DNA of 64,000 nucleotides from Halorussus salilacus (GTDB lineage: Archaea; Halobacteriota; Halobacteria; Halobacteriales; Haladaptataceae). The DNA lies in assembly GCF_024138125.1 (NCBI RefSeq), contig NZ_CP099993.1, forward strand, positions 1,054,001-1,118,000, written 5' to 3'. The position numbers were made by a program, and so were the translations under genes. Below the pieces are notes generated by a model. It saw only the letters and a list, made by a program, of their open reading frames with translations, was not told where the DNA came from and ran no database searches. Below, in pieces: positions 48,543 to 57,725 of the stretch; position 1 is the stretch's first letter; each line of letters starts with the position of its first letter.

Positions 48543-50444
48543 GTGAACACGTCTGCTAACGCTAATCACGGCGCATCGACCCTCTCGGTCCTCGACCGCG
48601 CGCTCTACGCCCTGTTCTCCAGACACGCCGACAGTTCGCGCCACGACGCCGACCGCAAGCGCTACCGCGCGACCGACGTGACCGCCAGCTTCGACGTTTA
48701 CCTCGCCAGAACGTACGGCCTGTCGTGGCTCGCGTTCGCGCTCGTGGCGTTCTGGGCGTTCGCCGTCGCGGTTGCGCTCCCCGACGCGACCGTCGCGGCG
48801 GCCACCGCCTTCGTCCGCCGAGGAGTGCCCGGCCTCGAAGCCGTCCGGACCCCCGACCTCACGCGGACCACCGCGGCAGTCCTGACGGGCGTCGCGGCGG
48901 GGTTCGCGGGGAAACGCGCCACGGTCGCGCTCGGCGGGCTCTACCTCAAGTGGACCGCGAGCGCCCGCGAGTCGAGCATCGAGCGGACCCTCCCCGGCGC
49001 GGTCCGGTACCTCCACGCGCTGTCGTCGGGGAGCGACGACGGCGCGGCGATGCTCCGGAAGGTCGCCGACCGCCAGCAGGCGTACGGCGAGACCGCGGTC
49101 GCCTTCCGGAAGGTGCTCAACAAGGCCATCCTGACCGGGAGCCTCGACGAGGGGCTTCGAATCGTCGCCCGCGACACCCCCTCCCGGGACGCGCTGGCTC
49201 CGTTCCTCGTGAAGTTCCGCGAGCACTCCGAGCAGGGGCCCGACGCGCTGGCCCAGTACCTCCGGATGGAGGGTCGGATGCTCAGCCACCGCCAGTCCCG
49301 GACCCGCGAGCAGGCCGGGGACTTCCTCGAACTCCTCGCGGAGATGTTCATCGTCCTGCTGGTGATGCCCGCGCTGCTGGTCATCGTGATAACCGTGATG
49401 AGCGTCCTCGCGCCCGGCCTCAACGAACCGACGCCGACGCCGTTCGGTTCCGTCTCCGCCCGGGCGGTGCTGGTGTACGGAAGCGCGGCGTTCATCCTCG
49501 TGGTCGGTGCGGGCGCGGCCGCGCTCGTGGGAGCGCTCCGCCCGGCCGACCAGTCGGGCCCCACCTACGACCGGCCCGCGAGCGCGCTGGCGACCGTCGC
49601 CAGCGCGCTCGCCAACCCCGCGAGTTCGGTGGTCGCGTTCGCACCCCTCGCGGTCGCCGTCGCCGGGTTGCTCCGGTCGGTCGGCTACGGACCGGTCGAC
49701 GTGGTCCTGCTTGGCTACGTGTCGTTCGCGCTCCCGGTGGGACTGGTCGCGCTCCGGCGCGCCAGAATCGACGACGCGAAGGACCGAGAGATAAAGGACT
49801 TCGTCCACGCCGTCTCGGGCCACGTCAGCCTCGGGCGACCCTTCTCGGAGGCGGTCGAGCGCGTCGCCGGGAACGTCGACCTCGGCGCGCTGAACCCCGA
49901 CGTCGCCGACCTCGCGTTCAACGCCAACCTCACGACACGCGAGGGCGACCTGCGGGCGTCGGCGCTCTCGCGGTTCGTCGACCGGGTCGGCACCCCGCTC
50001 GCCGACCAGACCATCGGACTGGTGACGGGCGCGCTGGACGCGGGCGGAGACGCCGAGGCCGTCTTCGAGACCCTTCAGGTCGAGATCGGGCGGCTCTACC
50101 ACGAGCGAAAGGCGCTTCGCGCGAACATGCTGGTGTACGTCGCGGTGGGGTGGACCACCGCCCTGCTCGTCGTCGGCATCATGGTCGCGGTCAACGGCTA
50201 CGTCCTCGACAGCTTCGCCCAGCTGTCGTCGCTGTCGACCGCCGACGCGGGCATGGCCCTCGACCCCGACGCGGTCCAGCCCGCCCGCGACCGCCACCGC
50301 TTCTACGTGGTGACTCAGGCCACCATGCTCGCCTGCGGGTGGTTCGCCGGATACGCGAGCAGGGGTCGCTACGAGGCGATGCTCCACTCGGCCGCGCTGG
50401 TCGGAATCGCCCACTTCGTGTTCGCGGGAGTGGGGATGATCTGA
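48543..50444 (+). CDS. type IV pilus/secretion membrane platform protein (TadC/PilC-like)
   Basis: A 633-residue archaeal T2SF-type membrane protein starting GTG 48543. It has two T2SSF halves, with hydrophobic helices at about 60-80, 95-115, 270-295, 320-345 (first half) and 360-410, 535-560, 600-630 (second half). LSVLDRALYALFSRHADSSRHD at the N-terminus is repeated in the truncated fragment at 47581-47765. With the ATPase at 41713 it forms the engine of the system; the downstream five small proteins are its likely substrates. Its stop overlaps the next start (TGATG). Confidence 0.88.
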   Translation: MNTSANANHGASTLSVLDRALYALFSRHADSSRHDADRKRYRATDVTASFDVYLARTYGLSWLAFALVAFWAFAVAVALPDATVAAATAFVRRGVPGLEAVRTPDLTRTTAAVLTGVAAGFAGKRATVALGGLYLKWTASARESSIERTLPGAVRYLHALSSGSDDGAAMLRKVADRQQAYGETAVAFRKVLNKAILTGSLDEGLRIVARDTPSRDALAPFLVKFREHSEQGPDALAQYLRMEGRMLSHRQSRTREQAGDFLELLAEMFIVLLVMPALLVIVITVMSVLAPGLNEPTPTPFGSVSARAVLVYGSAAFILVVGAGAAALVGALRPADQSGPTYDRPASALATVASALANPASSVVAFAPLAVAVAGLLRSVGYGPVDVVLLGYVSFALPVGLVALRRARIDDAKDREIKDFVHAVSGHVSLGRPFSEAVERVAGNVDLGALNPDVADLAFNANLTTREGDLRASALSRFVDRVGTPLADQTIGLVTGALDAGGDAEAVFETLQVEIGRLYHERKALRANMLVYVAVGWTTALLVVGIMVAVNGYVLDSFAQLSSLSTADAGMALDPDAVQPARDRHRFYVVTQATMLACGWFAGYASRGRYEAMLHSAALVGIAHFVFAGVGMI

Positions 50445-51166
50445 TGGACAGAGCCCAGTCGAACGTCGTCGGCGTCGCGCTCCTCCTCGGCGTGGTCGTC
50501 GTCTCGCTCGGGGCGCTGACCGCGGGCGTCGGGACCGTGGTCGAGGAGAACGCCGCCACCGCCGACGCGACCCGGGTCGCCGCCGACCTCGACGCGGCGC
50601 TCGACCCGGTCGAGGCGACCGGCGTCCACCGCGGCCGGGTCTCCTTCTCGGAGGGCCAGCTACGGACGGTCGAGCGCGACCTCCGGGTGCTGAACGACTC
50701 GGGGGTCGTCCGGACCGTTCCGGTCGACGCGCTGGTGTTCACCGGGGGCGACCGCCGGGTCGCGTTCCTCGCGGGCGCGGTCGTCCGCGGCCCGGAGGGG
50801 AACGCGCGGGTCCGGACCCCGCCGCCGATTACCTCCTCGCGGTCGGGCGGTCCCGAGGGCGTGCTCGTCGTCGGCGCGCCCGAGCTCAACGGGTCGGCGT
50901 CGGTCTCGGCGACCGGCGGCGGGTCGGCCCTCGTCCGGACCGAGGTCACTCACCACCGCGAGCGCCTCGGCAACGAGACCTTCCGGGTCGCGGTCGAGAC
51001 CTCGACGCCCGGCGCGTGGGAGCGCCACTTCCGGGACGAGAACGCGACCGTGACGACCCGGGACTTCGACGGCGACGGCGTCGACAGCGTGGTCGCGGAG
51101 TTCCCCGGCGAGCGCGTGGCCTACCTCGTGGTCCACGACATGCGGCTGGAGGTGCGGAATGGCTGA
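50444..51166 (+). CDS. pilin-like membrane protein (DUF7289-like)
   Basis: A 240-residue protein starting MDRAQSNVVGVALLLGVVVV. The class III signal-like form (charged residues, then a hydrophobic helix at about 8-28) matches archaeal type IV pilin-related proteins, followed by an extracellular beta-rich domain. It is translationally coupled to the membrane platform gene (TGATG overlap). The family is conserved in haloarchaeal operons of this type (DUF7289-like); exact role unknown. Confidence 0.75.
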   Translation: MDRAQSNVVGVALLLGVVVVSLGALTAGVGTVVEENAATADATRVAADLDAALDPVEATGVHRGRVSFSEGQLRTVERDLRVLNDSGVVRTVPVDALVFTGGDRRVAFLAGAVVRGPEGNARVRTPPPITSSRSGGPEGVLVVGAPELNGSASVSATGGGSALVRTEVTHHRERLGNETFRVAVETSTPGAWERHFRDENATVTTRDFDGDGVDSVVAEFPGERVAYLVVHDMRLEVRNG

Positions 51167-51749
51167 GGGCCGACGGGTCGGTCGCGGTCGGAACGACCGC
51201 GACCGACTCGAGAATCCGGACCGGCCCGGGAATTCGAACCGACCCGAGAATTCGAAGCGAACCCGGTTCCGGCGCTCGAACGAGCGCCGGAACCGCGAGG
51301 AGGACCGCGCGGTCGCCCCGGTGGTCGGCAAGGCGCTGGAGGCGGGCATCGTCGTCCTCTACATCTCGCTGCTCGGGGCGGTCCTGTACGGCGGGCTGGT
51401 CCCGGACTACCGGACCGCCGCGGGCGCGGAGGTCGGCGAGCGCGTCCTCTCCCAGTCGGCCCAGCGCGTCCAGCAGGCCGTGCCCGCCGCGACCGGGCGA
51501 GTCGCGGCCCGAACCGAGGTGTCGCTCCCCGCGACCATCCGCGGTCGGGGGTACGAGGTGCGGGTCGAGGGTCGAACCCTCGTCCTCGACCATCCCCGTG
51601 ACGGCGTTGGCGGTCGGACCCGCCTCGCGCTACCCGAGACCGTCGACTCGGTGGAGGGGGAGTGGTCGAGCCGGGACCCGGCGTTCGTCGCGGTCCGAGG
51701 CGACGCCGAGGGACTCGCGGTCGTCCTCGAATCGGGTGAGCCGACGTGA
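51159..51749 (+). CDS. DUF7266-type pilin-like protein
   Basis: A 196-residue protein with an Arg/Asn-rich N-terminal extension of about 45 residues, then REEDRAVAPVVGKALEAGIVVLYISLL as the hydrophobic helix (about 47-73), and a beta domain. Overlaps its upstream gene by 8 bp and the next by 4 bp. The extension is partly encoded by a 15-bp palindrome (51264-51278/51281-51295) in frame. The DUF7266 pattern (AVAPVVGKALEAG) is typical of haloarchaeal operons with DUF7261-7263. Confidence 0.78.
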   Translation: MAEGRRVGRGRNDRDRLENPDRPGNSNRPENSKRTRFRRSNERRNREEDRAVAPVVGKALEAGIVVLYISLLGAVLYGGLVPDYRTAAGAEVGERVLSQSAQRVQQAVPAATGRVAARTEVSLPATIRGRGYEVRVEGRTLVLDHPRDGVGGRTRLALPETVDSVEGEWSSRDPAFVAVRGDAEGLAVVLESGEPT

Positions 51750-52423
51750 ACCGCGCCCAGATGAACCTCCCTGCGCTGGCGGTCGCACTGCTCGTCGTGA
51801 CCGCGGTCGCGGTCGTGAGCTTCGGGATGGCCGACCGGGCGTTCGTCTCTGCGGACCGCGACGCCGACGAGCGCCGGGTCGCGGTCGCGCTCTCGGAGCG
51901 ACTGGTCGGGGCCGAGACGCCGCTGACCGCGCGACCGAACGTCCTCGACGCCGACGAACTCGACGGGATGGACGCCGAACGCCTCCGGTCGCTGTTCCCG
52001 GTCGTCGACGAGCGCGACGTTCGGGTCCGACTCGGGAACCGGACGCTCGCCGAGTCGGGCGACCCGACCGGCGGGACCGCGGTACGGCGAATCGTGCTGG
52101 TCGAGGACCGCGAGGAGGTGTCGCTGACCCCCGACCTGTCGGCCGACGAACCGACGGTCACGCTCCCGCGGCGGTCGCCGCGCGCTCGTCTCGCAATCGA
52201 CCCGCCCGAGGAGACGACGGTGACGGTCGTCCGCGCGAACGACCGGGTCGTCCTCCGGAACGCCTCGGGATTGTCGGGAGCGTTCGAGGTTCGGCTCTCG
52301 GAGTTCGAGACGACCGCCCTGACCTTCGAGTCCGAGGGCGACCTCTCGGCCGAGAGCGTCGAGGTGACCTACTACCCCGCCGAGACCCGCAAGGAACTGC
52401 TGGCGGTGACCGTCGATGCGTAG
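51746..52423 (+). CDS. DUF7263-type membrane-anchored protein
   Basis: A 225-residue protein starting MNRAQMNLPALAVALLVVTAVAVVSFGMADRAF: a pilin-like hydrophobic N-terminal helix (about 6-30) followed by an acidic extracellular domain rich in beta strands. 4-bp overlap (ATGA-type) with the previous gene and 8-bp overlap with the next. Part of the conserved five-gene set after the platform protein. Function unknown, presumably a minor pilin or secreted subunit. Confidence 0.76.
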   Translation: MNRAQMNLPALAVALLVVTAVAVVSFGMADRAFVSADRDADERRVAVALSERLVGAETPLTARPNVLDADELDGMDAERLRSLFPVVDERDVRVRLGNRTLAESGDPTGGTAVRRIVLVEDREEVSLTPDLSADEPTVTLPRRSPRARLAIDPPEETTVTVVRANDRVVLRNASGLSGAFEVRLSEFETTALTFESEGDLSAESVEVTYYPAETRKELLAVTVDA

Positions 52424-52856
52424 CCCGCGAGCGCCGAGCGCGCGGCCAGCGAGCGACCGCGCGCAACTCTCGCTGTCGGTCGTGGAGGCCGGAGTCGGCG
52501 TGGTGCTGATTCTGGCGGTCGCGATGGGGTTCGCGCTCGGGGTGGCCCCGCCCGACGACCGGAGCGCGCAGTTGGAACTGTACGCCGAGGACGGCGCGAC
52601 CGTGCTGGCTGGCGAACAGCCCCGCCACCGGGGGACGACCCGGCTGGCGGAGGTCGTCGCCTCGCCCGAGGCGTTCGACCGCGAGCGCGACGCGCTCGAA
52701 CGCCGGGTCGCGCGCATCCTGCCCGACAACCTCCTCTTCCGCGTGCAGACGCCCCACGGGTCGGTCGGCTACCGGCGGCCCGCGGGCGTGGCGGTCGGCT
52801 CGGCGACCGTCACGACCGGTGGCGGCGACGTGACCATCTGGGTGTGGTACGCGTGA
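52416..52856 (+). CDS. DUF7262-type pilin-like protein
   Basis: A 146-residue protein with DRAQLSLSVVEAGVGVVLILAVAMGFALG (residues about 14-42) as a pilin-like helix, then an extracellular part ending VTIWVWYA. Overlaps its upstream gene by 8 bp. Belongs to the same set (DUF7262). Function unknown. Confidence 0.75.
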   Translation: MRSPRAPSARPASDRAQLSLSVVEAGVGVVLILAVAMGFALGVAPPDDRSAQLELYAEDGATVLAGEQPRHRGTTRLAEVVASPEAFDRERDALERRVARILPDNLLFRVQTPHGSVGYRRPAGVAVGSATVTTGGGDVTIWVWYA

Positions 52857-53386
52857 CCGAGAGCGAGCCGTCCCGACGCGAACGCGCCCAGCTCGTGCTC
52901 GCCGCCGCGGCGGTCGTCGCGGTCGCGCTCGCGCCGGTCGTGGTGGCGTACGTCCAGTTGGGCTACCACGCCGACGTAGACGCCAGCGAGGACTACGACG
53001 CGCCCGCCGAGAACGCCGACCGGGTACTCACCCGTGCCGTCCACGGGGCGGCCGCCGACACCTCCGGCGAACACGCGTGGCCGGACCGCGGCGACGCCGT
53101 CGCCGCGGTCCGGTCGTCGCTCGAATCCGACCTCGACGCGCTCCGATCCTCCAGAGTCGAGTCCGGGACCGTCTATCGCGTCGAATACAATCGGACCGCG
53201 GCCGAGTCGTGGCGGGAGTCGAACTGCCCCAGCGGTCCGAATCGGCAGTTCGGCGACTGCGAGGCGCAAGATGGCGTCGTCGTGCAGGAGCGCGCGGGCG
53301 AGACCCACGTTCTGGCGGTGGCGTTCGACGTGCGAGTCACGAGCGAGCGCAACGAGTTCGACCTGACCATCGTCGTCGAGCGGTAG
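52853..53386 (+). CDS. DUF7261-type membrane-anchored protein
   Basis: A 177-residue protein from GTG 52853, which overlaps the previous stop by 4 bp (an in-frame GTG at 52844 would add three residues). One N-terminal hydrophobic helix (RAQLVLAAAAVVAVALAPVVVAYV, about 11-34) and an acidic extracellular domain with CPSGPNRQFGDC as a Cys pair. It is the last gene of the pilus-type operon; a 24-nt repeat of an earlier operon segment occurs 33 bp after its stop. Confidence 0.76.
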   Translation: MTESEPSRRERAQLVLAAAAVVAVALAPVVVAYVQLGYHADVDASEDYDAPAENADRVLTRAVHGAAADTSGEHAWPDRGDAVAAVRSSLESDLDALRSSRVESGTVYRVEYNRTAAESWRESNCPSGPNRQFGDCEAQDGVVVQERAGETHVLAVAFDVRVTSERNEFDLTIVVER

Positions 53387-53495
53387 TCGGTCCGCAAGTG
53401 CCGAGTGAACGGTTCCGGGTCGCGGCCCGAACCGAGGTGTCGAGACTCCAACTGCTACCCTGACATTCTTAGTGCCCCGGTATCACAAATGCGAT

Positions 53496-54596
53496 ATGAA
53501 CCCGAATCGAGAGGTGGACACGTCGGCGGACGCCGACGGTGACGCGGTGGACGCGAACGAGTTACGGGGCTTGGGGCTGGTAGGCCTCTACGCCTCGGAG
53601 CAGGAGTTCGACGTCGGTGAGTCCACGGAGGTCAGGGTCGATATCGCGGGGCCCGAGGAGTACGACGGCGAAATCGCGGCGGACGTAGAGATCACCGTCC
53701 CCTCGGGCGTCCGACTCGACGCCGACGACGGGGATTCGGCGACGGACACCGTCGTGAGCCGACACGTCGTGCTCGAACCGGGGGGTGAGGAAACGACGGT
53801 ATCGGTTCCGGTAAGAGGGCAGCGAGACGGAGAGCACACCGTCGCGGCGGACGTGACGTACTACCCGGTGGGACACGAAGAGCGCTCCCGGTCCATCAGC
53901 GGGTTGGAATTTTGGCTGACCGTCGGCGACGCCGAAAGCGACGCCGACCCCGCCGTTCCGCGGGAGGATTCCGACGGGAAGGCGGATTTCGACGAGGAAG
54001 CGGATTTCGACTGGGATGGCTACGACTCGGAGACCGAGTGGACCACCGAGAGCGACTGGTCGTCGACCGACGACCACGGGTCCGGGTTCGGTCGCGTTCA
54101 GGGCGTGGCGGTGGACCTCGGTAGATGGGCGCAGGCCCGTCGAATCACCGTTCTCAAGGTCGTGTTCGCGTGGTTCATGGTCCCGCAGGCGAGCGTGGAG
54201 GTCGAGGACGCCATACCGGTGTCGAGCCACTTCGCCGAGGTCGGACTCCGCGCGGTCGGGACGCTCGCCGGGGTCCTCGCGGGCGGGGCCGCGATACTGA
54301 GCCGTCCCGGGTCGTTTCTGACACACCCGCTGACGGGGTCCCCGCCAGCTGGCGACGCGAGCGTACTCGTCGCCTCGGCGGCCATCGCGAGCCTCGGCGT
54401 TCTCCTGGTGGCGTTCCAGTTCGTCTCGTTCGTCAGCCCGGGGCTGTTCGACGAGGAGCGCGACGGCGTGTTCACGGCGACGCTCGCGCTCCAGATTCCG
54501 GCGTTGGTGGGCCTACCGGCCGTGTGGGCGCTCGGGACCGCGCTCTCGGTCGGCACGAATCTGTGTACGGCCGTCGTGATGCGCGGATTGAGATGA
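53496..54596 (+). CDS. membrane protein with N-terminal beta-sandwich domain shared with neighbours
   Basis: A 366-residue protein: soluble N-terminal beta-sandwich (about 28-150, with ADVEITVPSGVRLDADDGDS, then EDGEHTVAADVTYYPVGHEERS-type ending), an acidic linker (about 155-200), then four or five transmembrane helices (about 222-365). No signal peptide, so the N-terminal domain is likely cytosolic or inserted by the helices. The V-P-S-G-V...G-x-x-x-V-x-A-x-x-x-Y-Y/W-P-x-G-H pattern recurs in the proteins at 54714, 56900 and 59441. Function unknown. Confidence 0.7.
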   Translation: MNPNREVDTSADADGDAVDANELRGLGLVGLYASEQEFDVGESTEVRVDIAGPEEYDGEIAADVEITVPSGVRLDADDGDSATDTVVSRHVVLEPGGEETTVSVPVRGQRDGEHTVAADVTYYPVGHEERSRSISGLEFWLTVGDAESDADPAVPREDSDGKADFDEEADFDWDGYDSETEWTTESDWSSTDDHGSGFGRVQGVAVDLGRWAQARRITVLKVVFAWFMVPQASVEVEDAIPVSSHFAEVGLRAVGTLAGVLAGGAAILSRPGSFLTHPLTGSPPAGDASVLVASAAIASLGVLLVAFQFVSFVSPGLFDEERDGVFTATLALQIPALVGLPAVWALGTALSVGTNLCTAVVMRGLR

Positions 54597-54713
54597 TGGC
54601 CGAGCAACGTCGAGCGGCCCACCGCTACTTCGGTCCGACCGGCCGGATTTCCCGAGGGAACGGCAGTACGAATTCGACAAGACTCATATGTCCCCCATCC
54701 TCATAAGCCCCCA

Positions 54714-56657
54714 ATGACACGTCTACTCGAATTACTATCGGTACTGGTAATTCTCGTCGGGGCGGTCGCGTTCGTCCCGGCCCCGGCGAGCGCCCACTGC
54801 GAGGAGATAGGGGTCGACCACTCGTTCAAGGACGGAAGCGAGGGCCGAGCTGGCGCCAAGACCATCGACAGCGGCGACTTCGTCGGTCTCGAATCGAACA
54901 CCGGTTCGGGCCGGTGGTTCAAGCTGTACGTCGAGGAGCCGGGGAGCGCGATAGTGCCGACCGACTGGTGCATAGAGACCGACGAGGACTACACGTTCTC
55001 GCTGTACCGCGAGACCGGGGACGACGCCGAGGAGATCGGCGAGTGGGGATGGGACGAGTTCAGCGAGGAGTACACTCCCCAGAGCTATCCGACGCTGAAC
55101 GAGTCGGGGTGGTACTACATCCACATCGACTTCTACGAGTCGTTCACCAACGAGGAGAACCACGTCCAGTTCGAGGTCCAAGAGTCGAGTTCCGAGAAGT
55201 TCGCCGTGACCGAGTTCGAGCAGTACCCCTCGACCCTGGCGGCTGGCGAGAACGTCACGACGCGGCTCCGGGTCGAGAACACGAACGCTGGCCTCGACTA
55301 CGACCGGGAGAAGGCGGGCGACTTCGTCGACGAGGCGAACGTGACGCTCCGGGTCGGCTCGCGGGTCGTCGGTAGCAAGGCGGTGTCGCTCGCGGAGGAC
55401 GAGTCGACCGACGTGGAGTTCACGTACGGCCTGTCGACCGAGGACGAGGGCCAGACGACGCTCACGGCGGAGGTCGTCCCGAACTGGGCCGAGTCGGGAA
55501 CGACCGAGACGCGGCAGGTCGAGGTGGAGGTCAACGACCTCGACGACGACGGCCTCATCGACAGCCGCGAGGAGGAACTCGGGACCGACCCGCGGAACGC
55601 GGACACCGACGGCGACGGCCTCGACGACGGCGAGGAGGTCGAGAAAGGGACCGACCCGACCGAGGCCGACACCGACGACGACGGCCTCGACGACGGTGCG
55701 GAAATCGAGGAAGGGACCGACCCCCTCGTGGCGGACTCCGACGACGACGGCGTCGAGGACGGGACCGAGGTGGAGCTCGGTTCGGACCCGCTCGAAGCCG
55801 ACACCGACGACGACGGGCTCGACGATGCGACGGAAGTCGAGGAGGGGACCGACCCCACGAAGGTCGACACCGACGACGACGGGCTGAACGACTCCGAGGA
55901 ACTGTCGTTCGGTAGCGACCCCACGAAGGCCGATACCGACGACGACGGGCTCCCGGACGGGAAGGAGTACGAACTCGGCACCGACCCGACCGACCCGGAC
56001 ACCGACGACGACGGGCGCGAGGACGGCGCGGAGGTCGAGAAGGGCCTCGACCCCCTGGAGAACGAGTCGCGCGAGACCGAAGCCAGCGCCAGCGACGACA
56101 GCGACGACAGCGACGCGGTCGAAGAGGAGTCGCTCAACGTCGAAAGCGACCGCGTCAACCTCCTGCTACGCGGCGAGAAGACCATCGTCGGCCCGGACGA
56201 GCGCGCGATTCTCTCGTTCAGCGGGTCGAACCTCATCTCCAACGACGACGTGATGCACGTCCAGTTGATCATCGAGACGCCCAGCGGCGTCTCGGTCGAG
56301 GGGACCGGATTCGCCGACAGCGGGAGCGGCCAGTACGTGCGGACGATAGACCTCGACCCGGGCGGTACGAAGGGGATGGAGATCGAACTGTCAGCCAACG
56401 AACCGGGCCGGTTCGGCATCACGGGCCACGCCGTCTACTACCTCGGCGAGGACAAGGAGAACGCGACCAGCAGGTCGGTCACTATCCCGTTGCAGGTCCT
56501 CACCGAAGAACAGGCGAGCGACGGGGACGACGGTGACGACGGGAACGGTAGCGTCGTCAACTCCGGCGAGATACCGGGCTTCGGCGTCTTGGCGGCAGTC
56601 CTCGCGCTCGCGGCCGCCCTGGGACTCCTCGCGCGGAATCGAACGTACGGACGTTGA
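54714..56657 (+). CDS. secreted surface protein with calcium-type TSP3 repeats and PGF-CTERM tail
   Basis: A 647-residue secreted protein. Sec signal at 1-27 (ends ASA), an N-terminal beta domain with Cys pair (about 28-150), CARDB-like domain (about 150-275, [18 protein letters not shown]), then about eight thrombospondin type 3-like repeats (about 280-450; [10 protein letters not shown] type, 22-25 residues each), an acidic linker, the shared beta-sandwich domain (about 480-605), and a C-terminal [20 protein letters not shown] helix with PGF-CTERM and basic end, for archaeosortase ArtA processing and lipid anchoring. The repeats should bind calcium. Confidence 0.85.
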   Translation: MTRLLELLSVLVILVGAVAFVPAPASAHCEEIGVDHSFKDGSEGRAGAKTIDSGDFVGLESNTGSGRWFKLYVEEPGSAIVPTDWCIETDEDYTFSLYRETGDDAEEIGEWGWDEFSEEYTPQSYPTLNESGWYYIHIDFYESFTNEENHVQFEVQESSSEKFAVTEFEQYPSTLAAGENVTTRLRVENTNAGLDYDREKAGDFVDEANVTLRVGSRVVGSKAVSLAEDESTDVEFTYGLSTEDEGQTTLTAEVVPNWAESGTTETRQVEVEVNDLDDDGLIDSREEELGTDPRNADTDGDGLDDGEEVEKGTDPTEADTDDDGLDDGAEIEEGTDPLVADSDDDGVEDGTEVELGSDPLEADTDDDGLDDATEVEEGTDPTKVDTDDDGLNDSEELSFGSDPTKADTDDDGLPDGKEYELGTDPTDPDTDDDGREDGAEVEKGLDPLENESRETEASASDDSDDSDAVEEESLNVESDRVNLLLRGEKTIVGPDERAILSFSGSNLISNDDVMHVQLIIETPSGVSVEGTGFADSGSGQYVRTIDLDPGGTKGMEIELSANEPGRFGITGHAVYYLGEDKENATSRSVTIPLQVLTEEQASDGDDGDDGNGSVVNSGEIPGFGVLAAVLALAAALGLLARNRTYGR

Positions 56658-56899
56658 GACGTTCCGGTAACGGAAATTAATCCGACACGTATCCGCTCGG
56701 CGTCTCGGGCGGTCGGCGAACGAGTCGGTCGCCGCCGGTTCACCGGCCTCGGAAGGTTCGGGCGGTTCGAGGCCGCTACGACCGTTTCGTTCGTTTCGAT
56801 CCGAGGTCGAATCCCGGTCGTTTTCTCGTAACACTATACGAATAACTTTACTCGTAAAATATATATGGGTAGCGTATAATTACCGAATGTGGAGAAAAG

Positions 56900-57676
56900 A
56901 TGACTGACACGAACTTCCGCTCGGCGCTCGTCGTCGGCATGGTGTTTCTGCTCGCGTTGGGAACGGGAATCGCTGCGCCCGCGTCGGCGCAGTTGGACGG
57001 ACCGTACTCCCAGGACTCCGCGAACTCGACGCAGACCACCACCGACACGGGCGACGAGTCGAGCGACGAGGCGACGTGCGATCCCGGCTCTGACGAACCG
57101 AACATGGAGCAGGCGCGGCTGTACGCGCCCGAGAAGACCATCGACGAGGGGTCGCCCGGTGAGGTCGCGGGCGGCTTCCAGGTCGACCCGACCGCCGAGT
57201 GTCCCGCCGTGGTCCACATCACGATGAGCGTCCCGAGCGGGATGACCATCGAGGGTGCGTCCGACATCTTCTCCAGCGGCGCGGGAATGGTCACCGCGAC
57301 GTTCGAGGTCCCGCCGCAGGGCGGCGTCAAGGACATCGCCGCGTCGGTGTTCAGCACGAACACCGGCGACCGCACGGTGACCGCCGACATCACCTACTGG
57401 CCCAAGGGCCACGAGGACATGAGCAAGGAGATCGACGGCATGTCGTTCACGTTCGACGTGGTCGAGCCGGTCGAAGCCGGGGACGTCGAAGAGACCAACG
57501 GGTCGAACCAGACGACCGACGAGGCTGGCGGCGACGGCGGCGACACGGAAGACAACGGCCTCCCCGTCTCGACCAACGTGATGGTCATCCTCGGACTGAT
57601 GAGCGTCCTCGCGCTCGCGGTGCTGGCGATGACGCGGATGAGCCCGCGGGACATCAATATCGGGGTCAAGAAGTAA
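56900..57676 (+). CDS. secreted protein with the shared beta-sandwich domain and C-terminal membrane anchor
   Basis: A 258-residue protein with a Sec signal (about 1-30), an acidic Thr/Ser linker, a beta-sandwich domain (about 65-195: VHITMSVPSGMTIEGASDIF and VTADITYWPKGHEDMSKEI) and one C-terminal transmembrane helix (about 225-247) with a basic end. A TATA-like AAAATATATATGG (about 56857-56869) and GTATAAT lie upstream of its ATG. The domain matches those at 53496, 54714 and 59441. Ends 50 bp before the JAMM gene. Confidence 0.78.
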   Translation: MTDTNFRSALVVGMVFLLALGTGIAAPASAQLDGPYSQDSANSTQTTTDTGDESSDEATCDPGSDEPNMEQARLYAPEKTIDEGSPGEVAGGFQVDPTAECPAVVHITMSVPSGMTIEGASDIFSSGAGMVTATFEVPPQGGVKDIAASVFSTNTGDRTVTADITYWPKGHEDMSKEIDGMSFTFDVVEPVEAGDVEETNGSNQTTDEAGGDGGDTEDNGLPVSTNVMVILGLMSVLALAVLAMTRMSPRDINIGVKK

Positions 57677-57725
57677 CCACCCGCGGCGCTCGCGCGCCGC
57701 CGGGCAACGAGGTGAACTCAAAGCT

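Noticed and set aside
56658-56899. Possible short gene in the gap before the 56900 gene
   Set aside because: Only promoter-like AT-rich sequence is seen; frames on the minus strand are antisense extensions into the 54714 gene.
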